From: Pegoplata infirma
Lineage: Eukaryota > Arthropoda > Insecta > Diptera > Anthomyiidae
Assembly (NCBI GenBank): GCA_963921195.1
Contig: OY992540.1
Coordinates: 191,875,576-191,939,575 of the forward strand
DNA: 64,000 nucleotides
Direction of reading: 5' to 3'
Positions 56,180 to 64,000 of the stretch are shown piece by piece. Made by a program: the position numbers and the translations under genes. How positions within the stretch are numbered: position 1 is the stretch's first letter; each line of letters starts with the position of its first letter. The notes under the pieces were generated by a model, which saw only the letters and a program-made list of their open reading frames with translations, searched no databases and was not told the DNA's origin.

Positions 56180-57100
56180 AAACTTAACGGTCGTTGAATG
56201 GCTGGACGGCTAATTAGGCAGAAGTTGAAACCACTGTCCTGCTCTTTCTGGCAAAGATATACAAGATTAGTTATTTTAATTTAAGATACATGCATTTAAT
56301 AAATTACTCTGATTTGTCAAATTCCGACCTCATCAACATCCTAAGAGGAAAACACGCTTAGCAGGCAAAGGTGCTGTGAACTAACTCTGCGAAAACTGGA
56401 TCAATAAGGAGGAGTAGGAAACAATCTAACATTTTATATGCCATTGACTGGTGCTTTCTAGATAGAGACATTCCTCGTTGGGATCTATGTAGTTGCATGG
56501 TCTTCCTAATTAATTCAACGAACAAAAAAAAAATTTATAAGTTTTATAAATAGCTCACATTGGTATGTCGGCAGGATATAGTAGTGAAACCTTACTATCG
56601 TCCCGTCCCACTGAAACTTTTGTGCTGGCCAAAGGCAGGCGAAGAGATTCATAACTACATCCAGTTCGGCAGCAAAGCTTCTACTATCCTTGGACAAAAA
56701 GGATCTCCGGATTCTAACGTCCTACCTAACTGGACATTGCAACTTACGCTACCACCTTAGGAAAAGGAATCTATCTGATTCTGTGAGATAGAGGAGGATA
56801 CGGCAGAACATATTCTTTGTACATGCCCAAGACTGACCGGTAGAAGGCTTCGACATCTGGGGGGACACTTGCTATCTCCAACTGACATACGAAACTCTTT
56901 ACCAAATAGAATTCTCGGCTTTATTAAAAGCCTGAATATTTAGGGCACCCCCTCTCAGGCTGCACAAAAAATCATTCTGGTCTCAGTGCATAGGGCCTCT
57001 TTAATCTAATCTAATCTAAATCGTCCCGTTGTGATACAACAAACATCAGTACCTTTGTGTGCTGATGTGAAGCGTTAACAGAAAGTTCAATTGCAGATGG
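56180..57100 (+). pseudogene. R1/Loa-like retrotransposon 3' end, duplicated fragments, with nested insertion
   Basis: Two C-terminal scraps lie in series: NHCPALSGKDIQD (about 56235) and a longer one with LSNSDLINILRGKHA, ENWINKEE, HFICH and ALSR.RHSSLGS, then INSSHWYVGR, ending near 56575. The SSHW tail matches the minus copy at 57502-57717 (FLRSSHWFNGKD). The 3' UTR begins AGTAGTGAAACCTTACTATC, is split at 56607 by an I-like insertion, and resumes at 57030 with TGTGATACAACAAACATCAG and TTTGTGTGCTGATG. It has multiple stops. Confidence 0.65.
56607..57019 (+). mobile_element. 5'-truncated I-like non-LTR retrotransposon with 10-bp TSD
   Basis: The insert encodes, over more than one frame, LTGHCNLRYHLRKRNLSDSV (56733-56780) and CEIEEDTAEHILCTCPRLTG (about 56787-56845). 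These are the C-terminal His/Cys region of I-group ORF2 proteins. RRLRHLGGHLLSPTDIRN and ILGFIKSLNI, then a stop, follow. The 3' end is CCTCTTTAATCTAATCTAATCTAA. The 10-bp duplication ATCGTCCCGT lies at 56597-56606 and 57020-57029. Only 413 bp remain, so it was dead on arrival. Confidence 0.88.
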
Positions 57101-57403
57101 TGCAGTGAATCTGTCGAGGACAGATTTCATTTCTTAGGAGATTTAAATGTTTCGGTTCTTATGTTTTTCAGGATTTTCCTACGAGGTATAAACTCTTGGC
57201 AATTAATTAAAGTGTAGAAGTAGGAAACGTAGAAAAACGTTGTGGGAGCAACACAAAGAAAACAATAGCAGACATCAATTGGGAGTAACCCTAGCCTCTA
57301 TGGATGTCAACCCCAAAACTTTTGGTGTTTGGGATTGGCGTCATCCTCACTAACCTAAACTAGACTATGACATGATAATAAGTAGTATAGGGAATATGCA
57401 GAG

Positions 57404-58125
57404 GAAAGGTTAGGTTTGTAGTAGCTGCCAAAGCTTTAAACCAGCACACATAGACTCTGAGGTCCGTTTTGATACCACGGAACGTTAGTAGGGTTTCCCT
57501 GCTAGTCCTTGCCATTAAACCAATGTGAACTCCTTAAGAAGCTCCAAAGATATTGAATTTTGAAATCCAACAAATTAGAAAGGTTGTGCACAAAAAGACG
57601 GGCAGTGGCAGATAAATTGTTAGGTAGTTTCCAACTCCTCCTTATTAAAGCTACTCTGGCAGAAGTCATTGACGGCACCTTTAACAGCTCCGCATGCTTT
57701 CTTGTAAGGCAGTGCACTGTAATTACGTCGAAATCGATCCTTTTGGAAGCGATAGCAGATCACTACGTCGTGTAGTCTCACACGGTCATCTATTTGCCTA
57801 TCCCTGATTAGTCTTCCTCGCGCGACAAAGCCGTAGATTTTTCATGCAAGTTTCTAGAGCCATGCCAACATAGCTAAGTCCGAAGGTAGCTCCCACCCTT
57901 TCAGGCTTATTTTGGCTATGCAATTCCTTGCAATGCGCTTGTTCCCTGGGATTAATACAAACGGATCAGTCGTATTAATCATATACATACGACAGTTAAG
58001 GGCAGATCTTGTTTCAGAAACATTGACTCCAGGGGCTTGACTGCCAGAATAAACGTTGACTGCGGTTGTAAACAAAACATTGCATCTCAACCAGTTAGGC
58101 ACTTCCTTTCTTGATGGCATCTCTA
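57404..58125 (-). pseudogene. R1/Loa-like retrotransposon 3' part, minus strand
   Basis: From the right: RNase H remnants with VNVYSGSQAPGVNVSETRSA (about 58058-57999), ALNCR and the decayed IPGNKRIARNCIAK (about 57940). The C-terminal region follows, with TRKHAELLKVPSMTSA near 57680 and FLRSSHWFNGKD near 57520. The 3' UTR is CTAACGTTCCGTGGTATC, GACCTCAGAGTCTATGTG, and the end GCAGCTACTACAAACCTAAC. It is 5'-truncated at about 58125. Stops and frameshifts throughout. Confidence 0.75.
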
Positions 58126-59599
58126 CCTGTAAAGAATACCAATCTCAGTTTATGCAAATGCTCTCCACGATCTATAAAGAGTTTAAAATTGTGTAGTTAT
58201 TAGTGTAGTTATTATAACTTTCAGAATTCATATGAATCTCGGGACTTGACTATGATTTATAAAATCGTCAATATAAAAAGCATAGTTAGAAACAACTGCT
58301 GGTCAAACGAGTTAGAGAAGGAAGTAGCAATTGTTTGACGACCATTACAAGGCATGATTAGAAGGCATGAAGTATCGTGTTTGGCCCCCTTATGGGCGTG
58401 AACCAGCACAATTTTGATAACCTATTCTTTTCAAATTGCAATTCAATAAAATTTTGCACTTGCTTAAAATTGCAATTCAGTCAAAATCACTACATAAGCA
58501 TTACTAAATGACAACATTGTTTAGCAAATAACATATAGCTGAGTGTACGTTTGAAAAATGTGTTTAAGTCTGTATATAGGAAGTTTATTTTTATAATAAG
58601 TCTGGCAAAAATTTACTTTTTTTTGCTTAAAGAGCTAAAAAAGAATCACTACACAACAAAAAAGAGAGAAGAGAAATGCACTCGCTCTTTGTTAGGAATA
58701 TTCTTTACAATTAGAGAGGGAGTATGAAAATCACATGGAAGTAAAATGTGAAGTGGAACTCTACACATACATACAGATAGTATTAATATATGAATGTGTT
58801 GTATTGTAGGAATACTTAAGTGTAGTTGCTGTTGTTGTTTTTCTCGGTATATAGGATAACGACCATCAACGACCCCAAAATGTTTTGTCACGTTGCCAGC
58901 ATTATAACAACACTTGCACACAAACTCTAATACAACACGATGATGATGACGATGACGACAAAGAGGAGCACAAACGAAGTAGCAAGTAGTAGGAGTTGTG
59001 TATGTTCGTATTTACGTACGAGTGTGTATGTTAGTAAGGGATAAAGGAGCCAACGACCCCTAAAAGAGAATGTATTTGAAATAGTGGTCGTATTTTTTTT
59101 TTTTGTTTTCTTTTTTTTGTTGTGTTTTTTGATTTTGTTATATATTTTCTAACACACATACTTTAATAACAAATGTAGGATTTGGTTTCTTTCCATACTC
59201 GGTTATTTATGAATGTAGGGTTTTGTTGTGTATGATGATGATAATGATGACGTTGTTACGATTGTAGTATGTAGGGGTTTGTTGAACTTTAAACCTCAGG
59301 GTCGTTTAAGTTTATTGAACTCAACGAAAAGTAAAGGTAGGTTTTGTTGTGTATTATTTGTTAAGGGAAAAATTAATTTCGTATTATTGATAACGGGGTG
59401 AACGAACTAACTCACAACACGTGAGTTGAAGAAAAGACTCAAATAGTCTAAATTTCTTGCCAATTGTACAACCTGAAAAGAAAAAGTGGCAATTCTGCAA
59501 CCTCTTTGGGAGACTCTGGTCACAGTATTAATTGATAACGAGGGGAGGTATAACAAGGTGTTAGTGCAATGTTTGAAGGTTTAGTTAGATATACGCTGA
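58126..59599. other. Low-repeat island
   Basis: Balanced, simple-sequence-containing DNA: ATGATGATGACGATGACGAC at 58941, TTGCTGTTGTTGTTTTTCTC near 58826, GTGTGTATGTTAGTAAGGG near 59022. No transposon termini or convincing exon. It may be unique intronic or intergenic DNA. Confidence 0.45.
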
Positions 59600-59883
59600 T
59601 ATCCGTTGGGACACTATGTAACGGGATTGGCGTTATCCTAAATCATTGTAAGCTTCTTATGAAACTCCTAAGGCTGGATTACTCAATGGTCGGTTATAAA
59701 ATAAGTCTCCGTTAAATTTAACTTTTTCAGACAAATTTTGACATAAGGCTCCGTTAAATCGGCAGTTAGCAGCTAACTTTTCATTGAGTAATCCGCCCTA
59801 AGACATTGAATTTTGACATCCGACAAATCATTTACCTAGAGCCCAATGAAGCAATTATCTGACCAGAAAGTTCCAGACAACGG
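59600..59883 (-). pseudogene. R1/Loa-like 3' fragment, minus strand, split by a MITE
   Basis: TTTGTCGGATGTCAAAATTC, CTAGGTAAATGATTTGTC and CGTTGTCTGGAACTTTCTGG (minus strand, 59880-59805) match the C-terminal and 3' UTR region of the neighbouring copies. After the MITE it continues with AGGAGTTTCATAAGAAGC. The right edge is cut where the next copy's 3' end begins (59884). Confidence 0.6.
59672..59798. mobile_element. 127-bp PIF/Harbinger-like MITE with TAA duplication
   Basis: The ends GGCTGGATTACTCAATGG and CATTGAGTAATCCGCCC form a TIR (GGGCGGATTACTCAATG type). TAA occurs on both sides (59669-59671, 59799-59801). Fusing the flanks gives CTCCTAAGACATTGAATTTT. This agrees with the uninterrupted retrotransposon copies near 57537 and 60022, so TAA was single before insertion. 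A TWA 3-bp duplication and GG-starting TIR are typical of PIF/Harbinger. Confidence 0.85.
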
Positions 59884-60654
59884 GAGGTAGGTTATGTTGA
59901 ATGTGGCTGCTGACACTTTACGTTAGCTCATATAGATTCTGAGGTCCGTTGTAATACAATGGAAAGATAATGTAGCTTCCCTCAAGTCCTAGCTGTTAAA
60001 CCAACTTGAGCACCTTATGAAAGTCCTACGATGTTAAATGTTTACATCCGACAAATCAGAAAAATCGTCAAGCTCCCTAGAGTCCAGTGACTCAGTCTCT
60101 GACCAGAAATTGAAAGATCAATTGTTTTATAACCTCCAACTCCTTCTCATCCATTCAACTCCGGTAAAAGTCATTTGACGGCACACTTAACCGATCAGCG
60201 TGCTTTCCTTTAATAGAGTGTTCAGTAATAACTGTAACCTCTCAGGTAGTTACAGCAAATCTCTCCTTTTGGAAGCGATATCAATTTCTTATATACGCTT
60301 TTGGAAGCGATATCCATTTCTTATGTGCGATTTTGATTAAGAGAAGTCCAAATCTGTTGTGTAGTCTCACACATCCATCCATGTTCCCATCTCTGATTAT
60401 TGTCCATCGCTGAACAAAACGGTTAATTTTGCTAGTGAGTTTCTAGAGGCATATCCACAGATACCAATTCCGTTGGGAACTGTATGGTAGTTTCCAGTTG
60501 CAAGCTCATCGGCTTTGCAATTCCCTAGAATGTGTCTGTGCCCTGGGATACATATGAGTCGTGTGCTAAACTGCTTAGCCATCCTATTTGAAGACATGCG
60601 GAAGTTAAGGGCAGATATTGTTTTCAGAAACATTGACTCCAGGGACTTGACCAC

Positions 60655-61115
60655 AGCTTGACTATCGGATTAGATGTTCACTGCGGTTGTAGACAAGACA
60701 TTGGAATTCAACCAGTCAGCCACTTCCATTTATGATCTGGCAAATTTTGATCTAGACTCAGCCCAAGTTCTTCCGAATACACTCCGAAGGCCACTTGGTC
60801 ATGTAGCTTCGATTCATATGTGTAAAAATTTGTGGAGGCTCCACTACCCGGAATGCCCCTCATCCAAAACTACCTGGATGGTATTACAGTCAAGCTGACT
60901 GTTGAATTAGATGTTGACTGCGGTTGTAGACAAGACATTGCAACTCAACCAGTTAGCCACTTCCTTTTATGATCTGGCAACCTTCGAGCTTGACTCAACC
61001 GAAGTTCTTCCGACCGTACTTCGAAGTCCACTTGGTCATGTAGCTTCGATCCATATGTGTAATAATTTATGGAGGCTCCAATTCCCGCAATGTCCCTCAT
61101 CCAAGACACCCTAGA
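60655..61115 (-). repeat. Tandem duplication in the RNase H region of the retrotransposon
   Basis: Two units of about 235 bp (60655-60892 and 60893-61115) share GATGTTSACTGCGGTTGTAG, CAAGACATTG, ATTTATGATCTGGCAA-type sequence, CACTTGGTCATGTAGCTTCG and CATATGTGTAA. The plus-strand frames over the two units give similar peptides because of this duplication. Confidence 0.85.
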
Positions 61116-61302
61116 GTGTCATAATGGTAAAGTGGCGCTCAAAAATGTTCATAGAGGGCGAACAGTCTACAATTTGTGGCATTGGTATTTTTCAACACCG
61201 CGCTATGGCCACAATCGCTGCTCTTCCATTGCCGTGTGATATTAAGTCGAATTGCCAACGTTGAGGCAGTATGCGGCCAATATGTTAAATGGTACTACGT
61301 AA

Positions 61303-62010
61303 AGATCTCCTGTGATATACATCGACTCTATTCTCTGTACCTTCATGATAAAGGCACAGTTCCCTTTTGTCTCTAAAGTAGGCAACTTAACAATGATTCC
61401 ATGCAGCAAAATTAGCCCCACCACTGCTCTATAAATCCAGTAAACGTCTCTAGAGTTGAAGCCTCATCGTTTTTCAGCGGTCTTTTACAGGAATATAGGG
61501 CAATCGTTGATTTTCTCACATGTTCCTCTATATCAGTCCGAAATTCAACTTTCTAACTAGAAATACTCCAAGATGCTTGGCTCCATCTAAGAAGCCGATT
61601 TTTGCCGTCCAGAGATTTATGTGCCACTGTTGAATAAATCCAGTGAACAACTCTGGATTTATGCAGCAATCTATGAAGCCTCATCGTTTTCCAATGGTCT
61701 GAGGTAAAGTAGGATTTCTAATGCAGGTGTAGTGCTAAGATCTCCTGTGATACACATCGACTCCATTCTCTGTATCTTCGTGAAAAGACACAGTTCACTT
61801 TTGTCTCTAAAGCAGGCCACTTAACAATGATTCCATACAGCAGATTACGACCCACCACTGCTGTATAAATCCAGTGAACGACTCTAAACCTGAAGCCTAA
61901 TCATTTTCCAATTGTCTTTTACAGACGTTCCTCCATATAATTCTTAAATCCAATTTTCTATCTAGAAATACTCCAAGATAGTTTGCTCCATCTTAGAAGA
62001 CGATTTTTGA
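61303..62010 (-). repeat. Tandem duplication in the RT C-terminal region
   Basis: AGATCTCCTGTGATAYACAT begins at 61303 and again at 61738, 435 bp apart. GACTCYATTCTCTGTAYCTT, CACTTTTGTCTCTAAAG-type, CCACCACTGCT.TATAAATC and AGAAATACTCCAAGAT follow in both. The second half of the first unit also carries an extra partial repeat (CTCTGGATTTATGCAGCAAT near 61650). Confidence 0.75.
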
Positions 62011-62230
62011 AGTCCAAAGAAATAGGATTAAAAAGCAGAAATCTTATTTTTCCTTGAAACCAAGACAAGTTTAGATTTACTTACATAAACTCCTAGACTA
62101 CAGTCTCTTGCTTAGTTAGACGGATCTTTCAGAAACCCTAGTTCTCGAAACAATGTGATGATGGCTTTGGTATTTCTGTACACCAATCCAGCACTTCAGA
62201 TCGCTATGCGATAATCTAAACACTGCAATG

Positions 62231-62615
62231 GCTAACAGAAAGTGAAGAGAGCTTACAACAAGTATGATCACAAGAAGAAGATCACATGCTACAATCTGAA
62301 GAAACTAACTGTTTACTCTCACTTACCAGATGGAACTGCCGCACACTTACTGGAGTGATTACTGGGTACTGCCTTATAGGTTATCATAGAAAGAAAATGG
62401 GAGTTATTTCCAATGCCAGCAGTAGGAGTTGCAATGAACCAAACACTAAGGAAAGGATCGAACATATTCTTTGGCACTGTTGGCCAGAACCATCCTGCAC
62501 ATGTTGGACAGACATGTCTTCGAGAGCTTGGAACGGTTTCGAATGTCGAAATAAGGCAAATTATACAATACTCGATGAGGACTAACGCGTTTTATCAGCG
62601 TGTTTGAGTAATTAT
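62231..62615 (+). pseudogene. Oppositely oriented C-terminal retrotransposon fragment
   Basis: The plus strand reads WNCRTLTGVITGYCLIGYH (62331-62385), VISNASSRSCNEPNTKERIE (62404-62463) and HILWHC (62464-62481). A frame change follows to LRELGTVSNVEIRQIIQYSM (62518-62577). This is the Cys/His C-terminus of a related but distinct non-LTR ORF2. The block splits the minus-strand RT between the YADD motif and the thumb, so it is an insertion or a local rearrangement. No tail or duplication was seen. Confidence 0.7.
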
Positions 62616-62960
62616 TGTGGTTTCGCTATGCCTATCCGGTCTTTGTGAGGAGTCTATGACTCCCCCACCACTAACCAAACCTTTAGAAAACCCTGAAGAA
62701 TGTCCCTTAATGTTGGAAGACACTTTGCCTTACCGCTATCGTGATATCGTCAGCATATCCGACAATATGACAAACACGTGCTTCCAGAGAGAGCAGTATT
62801 CAATTCAGTGTCAGGTTCCAAAGAAGCGGTTAAAGAACACTTCCCTGGGGTGTGCCCCTATTAACAAAACAAGACATGACAGGCGCCCACAATTCAGACG
62901 TTATATGTCTCTTGGCAAACACATTCTTCACCAATAAAACAACCCCATGCTTCACTCCTA

Positions 62961-64000
62961 GACCAGACAATGCCACAATTTTCGTGTCTGTGAAGAAATT
63001 ACTAAAAGCCTTGGCCTTGGCGCAGTTTTAACAAAAACATATTATCAAATACTTTTGAGAGGGGGAGGTAGGAGGGTTTTTATATTACTCACTTGTTCGG
63101 TAGTTCAAAGCTGAAAAGGGGGGGAAAAGTTCGCATACCCAACAGTTAAACGGTTTCTAATCTTCGCCCTAGACCTTTAAATTGAATCTATTTTTTCTCT
63201 TAACCAACATTAACAATGACGAAATTGCTATACACTCCTGTTGCAACAGCATTTTGTAAAAAAAAGGAGTGTGGTTTCACGATTACACAATGTGAGCAAG
63301 TGTGATTGTATACATCCGTGTGTGTAAAGGTATTTTAGTTAGTATGCAATAATTTTTTTTGTATGCAAATTTCGAATCAATTGTTATCCTTTTGAACAGC
63401 AACTGCAACACCAACAACAATAAAAAAAAAAAACAACAGCTGCAAAAATTAAATTCGCTTAAAAAAATATCTATAGTTTTTTTCAAAAGAATTTTTTTAT
63501 AATCAAGTAAAAAAATAACAAAACACGAGACTTATTAACAGAAAAATCTGTCTGTCCTTCCGTCTATCTGTTTGTCTGCTACAATATGGACTTATTTGAA
63601 TTAAAATTTTTTAGCAGCAACATTATTACAATGTTTAGCAACATGTGTGTTACTTTTTTTAGTTGCTGTTGTTGCTGTTCTTCACATAGTGTGTCTGTTG
63701 TTTTTATTTTACAATTTTTTTTTTGTTGTTGAACGTATTGCAATATTAGAAATTGCATTGTCGGAGGTTAGTTATGCAAAAAATAACAAAAAAAAAAAAT
63801 ATGTATACAACATTTTAGCTCTTGTCGAGTTGTTTTAATATATATTTTTTTTCTTTATGGTTTCATTTCGCATTGTCGTCAGTCTGTGTTTAAATAATGT
63901 TGTTGACATTTTTTTACTTTGTATTTGTACATATTTTTAGATTTACAGTAGAGCGCAATTTAAATGAACTAAACACAAAATAAAATATAGAAAAATGAAC
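62961..64000. other. AT-rich spacer with simple repeats
   Basis: 63395-63440 holds CAACAACAACAA-type and poly-A runs. CTGTCTGTCCTTCCGTCTAT at 63549-63568 is a (GTCY)n-like tract without the mini-me core. TTGCTGTTGTTGCTGTTCTT lies at 63663. No gene was found. Confidence 0.45.

Larger units (their letters stand above)
59884..62960 (-). pseudogene. R1/Loa-like non-LTR retrotransposon, longest copy, minus strand
   Basis: Read from right to left. RT palm: RGTPQGSVL-PLLWN (about 62860-62820) and GYADDITIAVR (about 62760-62728), the YADD catalytic motif. An oppositely oriented insert follows (62231-62615). RT thumb comes next: EFM-VNLNLSWFQGKIRF, LLRWSKL, VVHWIYTAVVGRNLLYGI (about 61880-61840) and KWPALETK. 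The RNase H region is duplicated (60655-61115) and ends ESMFLKTISALNFRMSSNRM, IPGHRHILGNCKADELA (60560-60510). The C-terminal Cys/His region is decayed. The 3' UTR has GACCTCAGAATCTATATGAG and ends near 59884. Stops and frameshifts occur throughout. ORF1 and the endonuclease are not visible before 63000. Confidence 0.8.

Noticed and set aside
60674..61376. Plus-strand frames of 66-74 codons over the LINE
   Set aside because: They are antisense to the minus-strand RT/RNase H, and their mutual similarity reflects the tandem duplication.
63549..63580. Another mini-me element suggested by CTGTCTGTCCTTCCGTC
   Set aside because: The core GTTTGTCATTCCG and the 3' hairpin are missing, so it is kept only as a GTCY-like simple repeat.

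Overview
The window is AT-rich eukaryotic DNA from a fly (Diptera). The evidence is: six copies or pieces of the dipteran mini-me/DINE-1 element with its core GTTTGTCATTCCGTTTGTAA and (GTCY)n tract; R1/Loa-like and I-like non-LTR retrotransposon remains whose 3' ends read ACAACCTAACCTTA and TAATCTAATCTAATCTAA; and abundant poly-A/T, CAA and TGTT simple repeats. Composition and repeat load would suit a calyptrate fly such as a blowfly, housefly or stable fly, but the genus cannot be fixed from sequence alone. No bacterial gene, operon, rRNA, functional tRNA or CRISPR array is present, and no long intact gene. The window is best read as repeat-rich intergenic or intronic DNA. The best host-gene candidate is a 58-nt possible terminal exon at 23851-23908.

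Layout. 1-5.5 kb: small tandem arrays, a full-length DINE-1/mini-me (1207-2030) and a fold-back MITE (4899-5537). 5.8-9.7 kb: nested fold-back elements, including a 1.3-kb hAT-type hairpin (6480-7807) inside a CCCGAG-ended element, with an empty-site copy of that element at 37 kb. 9.8-13.3 kb: mini-me pieces around a 1542-bp EnSpm/CACTA-like element (10350-11891) that keeps the decayed C-terminal part of a transposon protein. 13.5-21.1 kb: degraded fold-backs of a TGAGGC family and a large hairpin centred near 18.68 kb. 21.6-23.8 kb: a higher-order array of CGTATGA/TCATACG hairpins split by a hAT MITE. 24.2-34.4 kb: about 9 kb of degenerate GTACACTTT tandem repeat with insertions, among them two fold-backs and two tRNA-derived SINEs. 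36.9-45.1 kb: about 6 kb of a second array based on TATCGATA palindromes and TTTTCTATAGAAAA, also invaded by transposons and containing an internal inversion. 45.7-49.1 kb: hAT, CACAG- and CACWC-ended MITEs and a mini-me. 50.7-63.0 kb: a graveyard of R1/Loa-like retrotransposon fragments on both strands, with nested insertions dated by target-site duplications.

No genes act together here. The structure comes from repeated nested transposition and local tandem amplification. The most informative points are: (1) a group of elements with CCC...GGG termini and 2-bp duplications of any sequence (GT, AA, TG, TA), one carrying a residual protein; (2) three hAT-type families proved by 8-bp TSDs; (3) a TAA-flanked Harbinger-like MITE and an I-like insertion with a 10-bp TSD, both with reconstructable empty sites; (4) two multi-kilobase satellite-like arrays with higher-order periods near 330-440 bp, one of them a dense cluster of DRE-type TATCGATA sites; (5) a small SINE family not assignable to a named one. 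All coordinates and repeats were found by eye, so boundaries of degenerate arrays are approximate.
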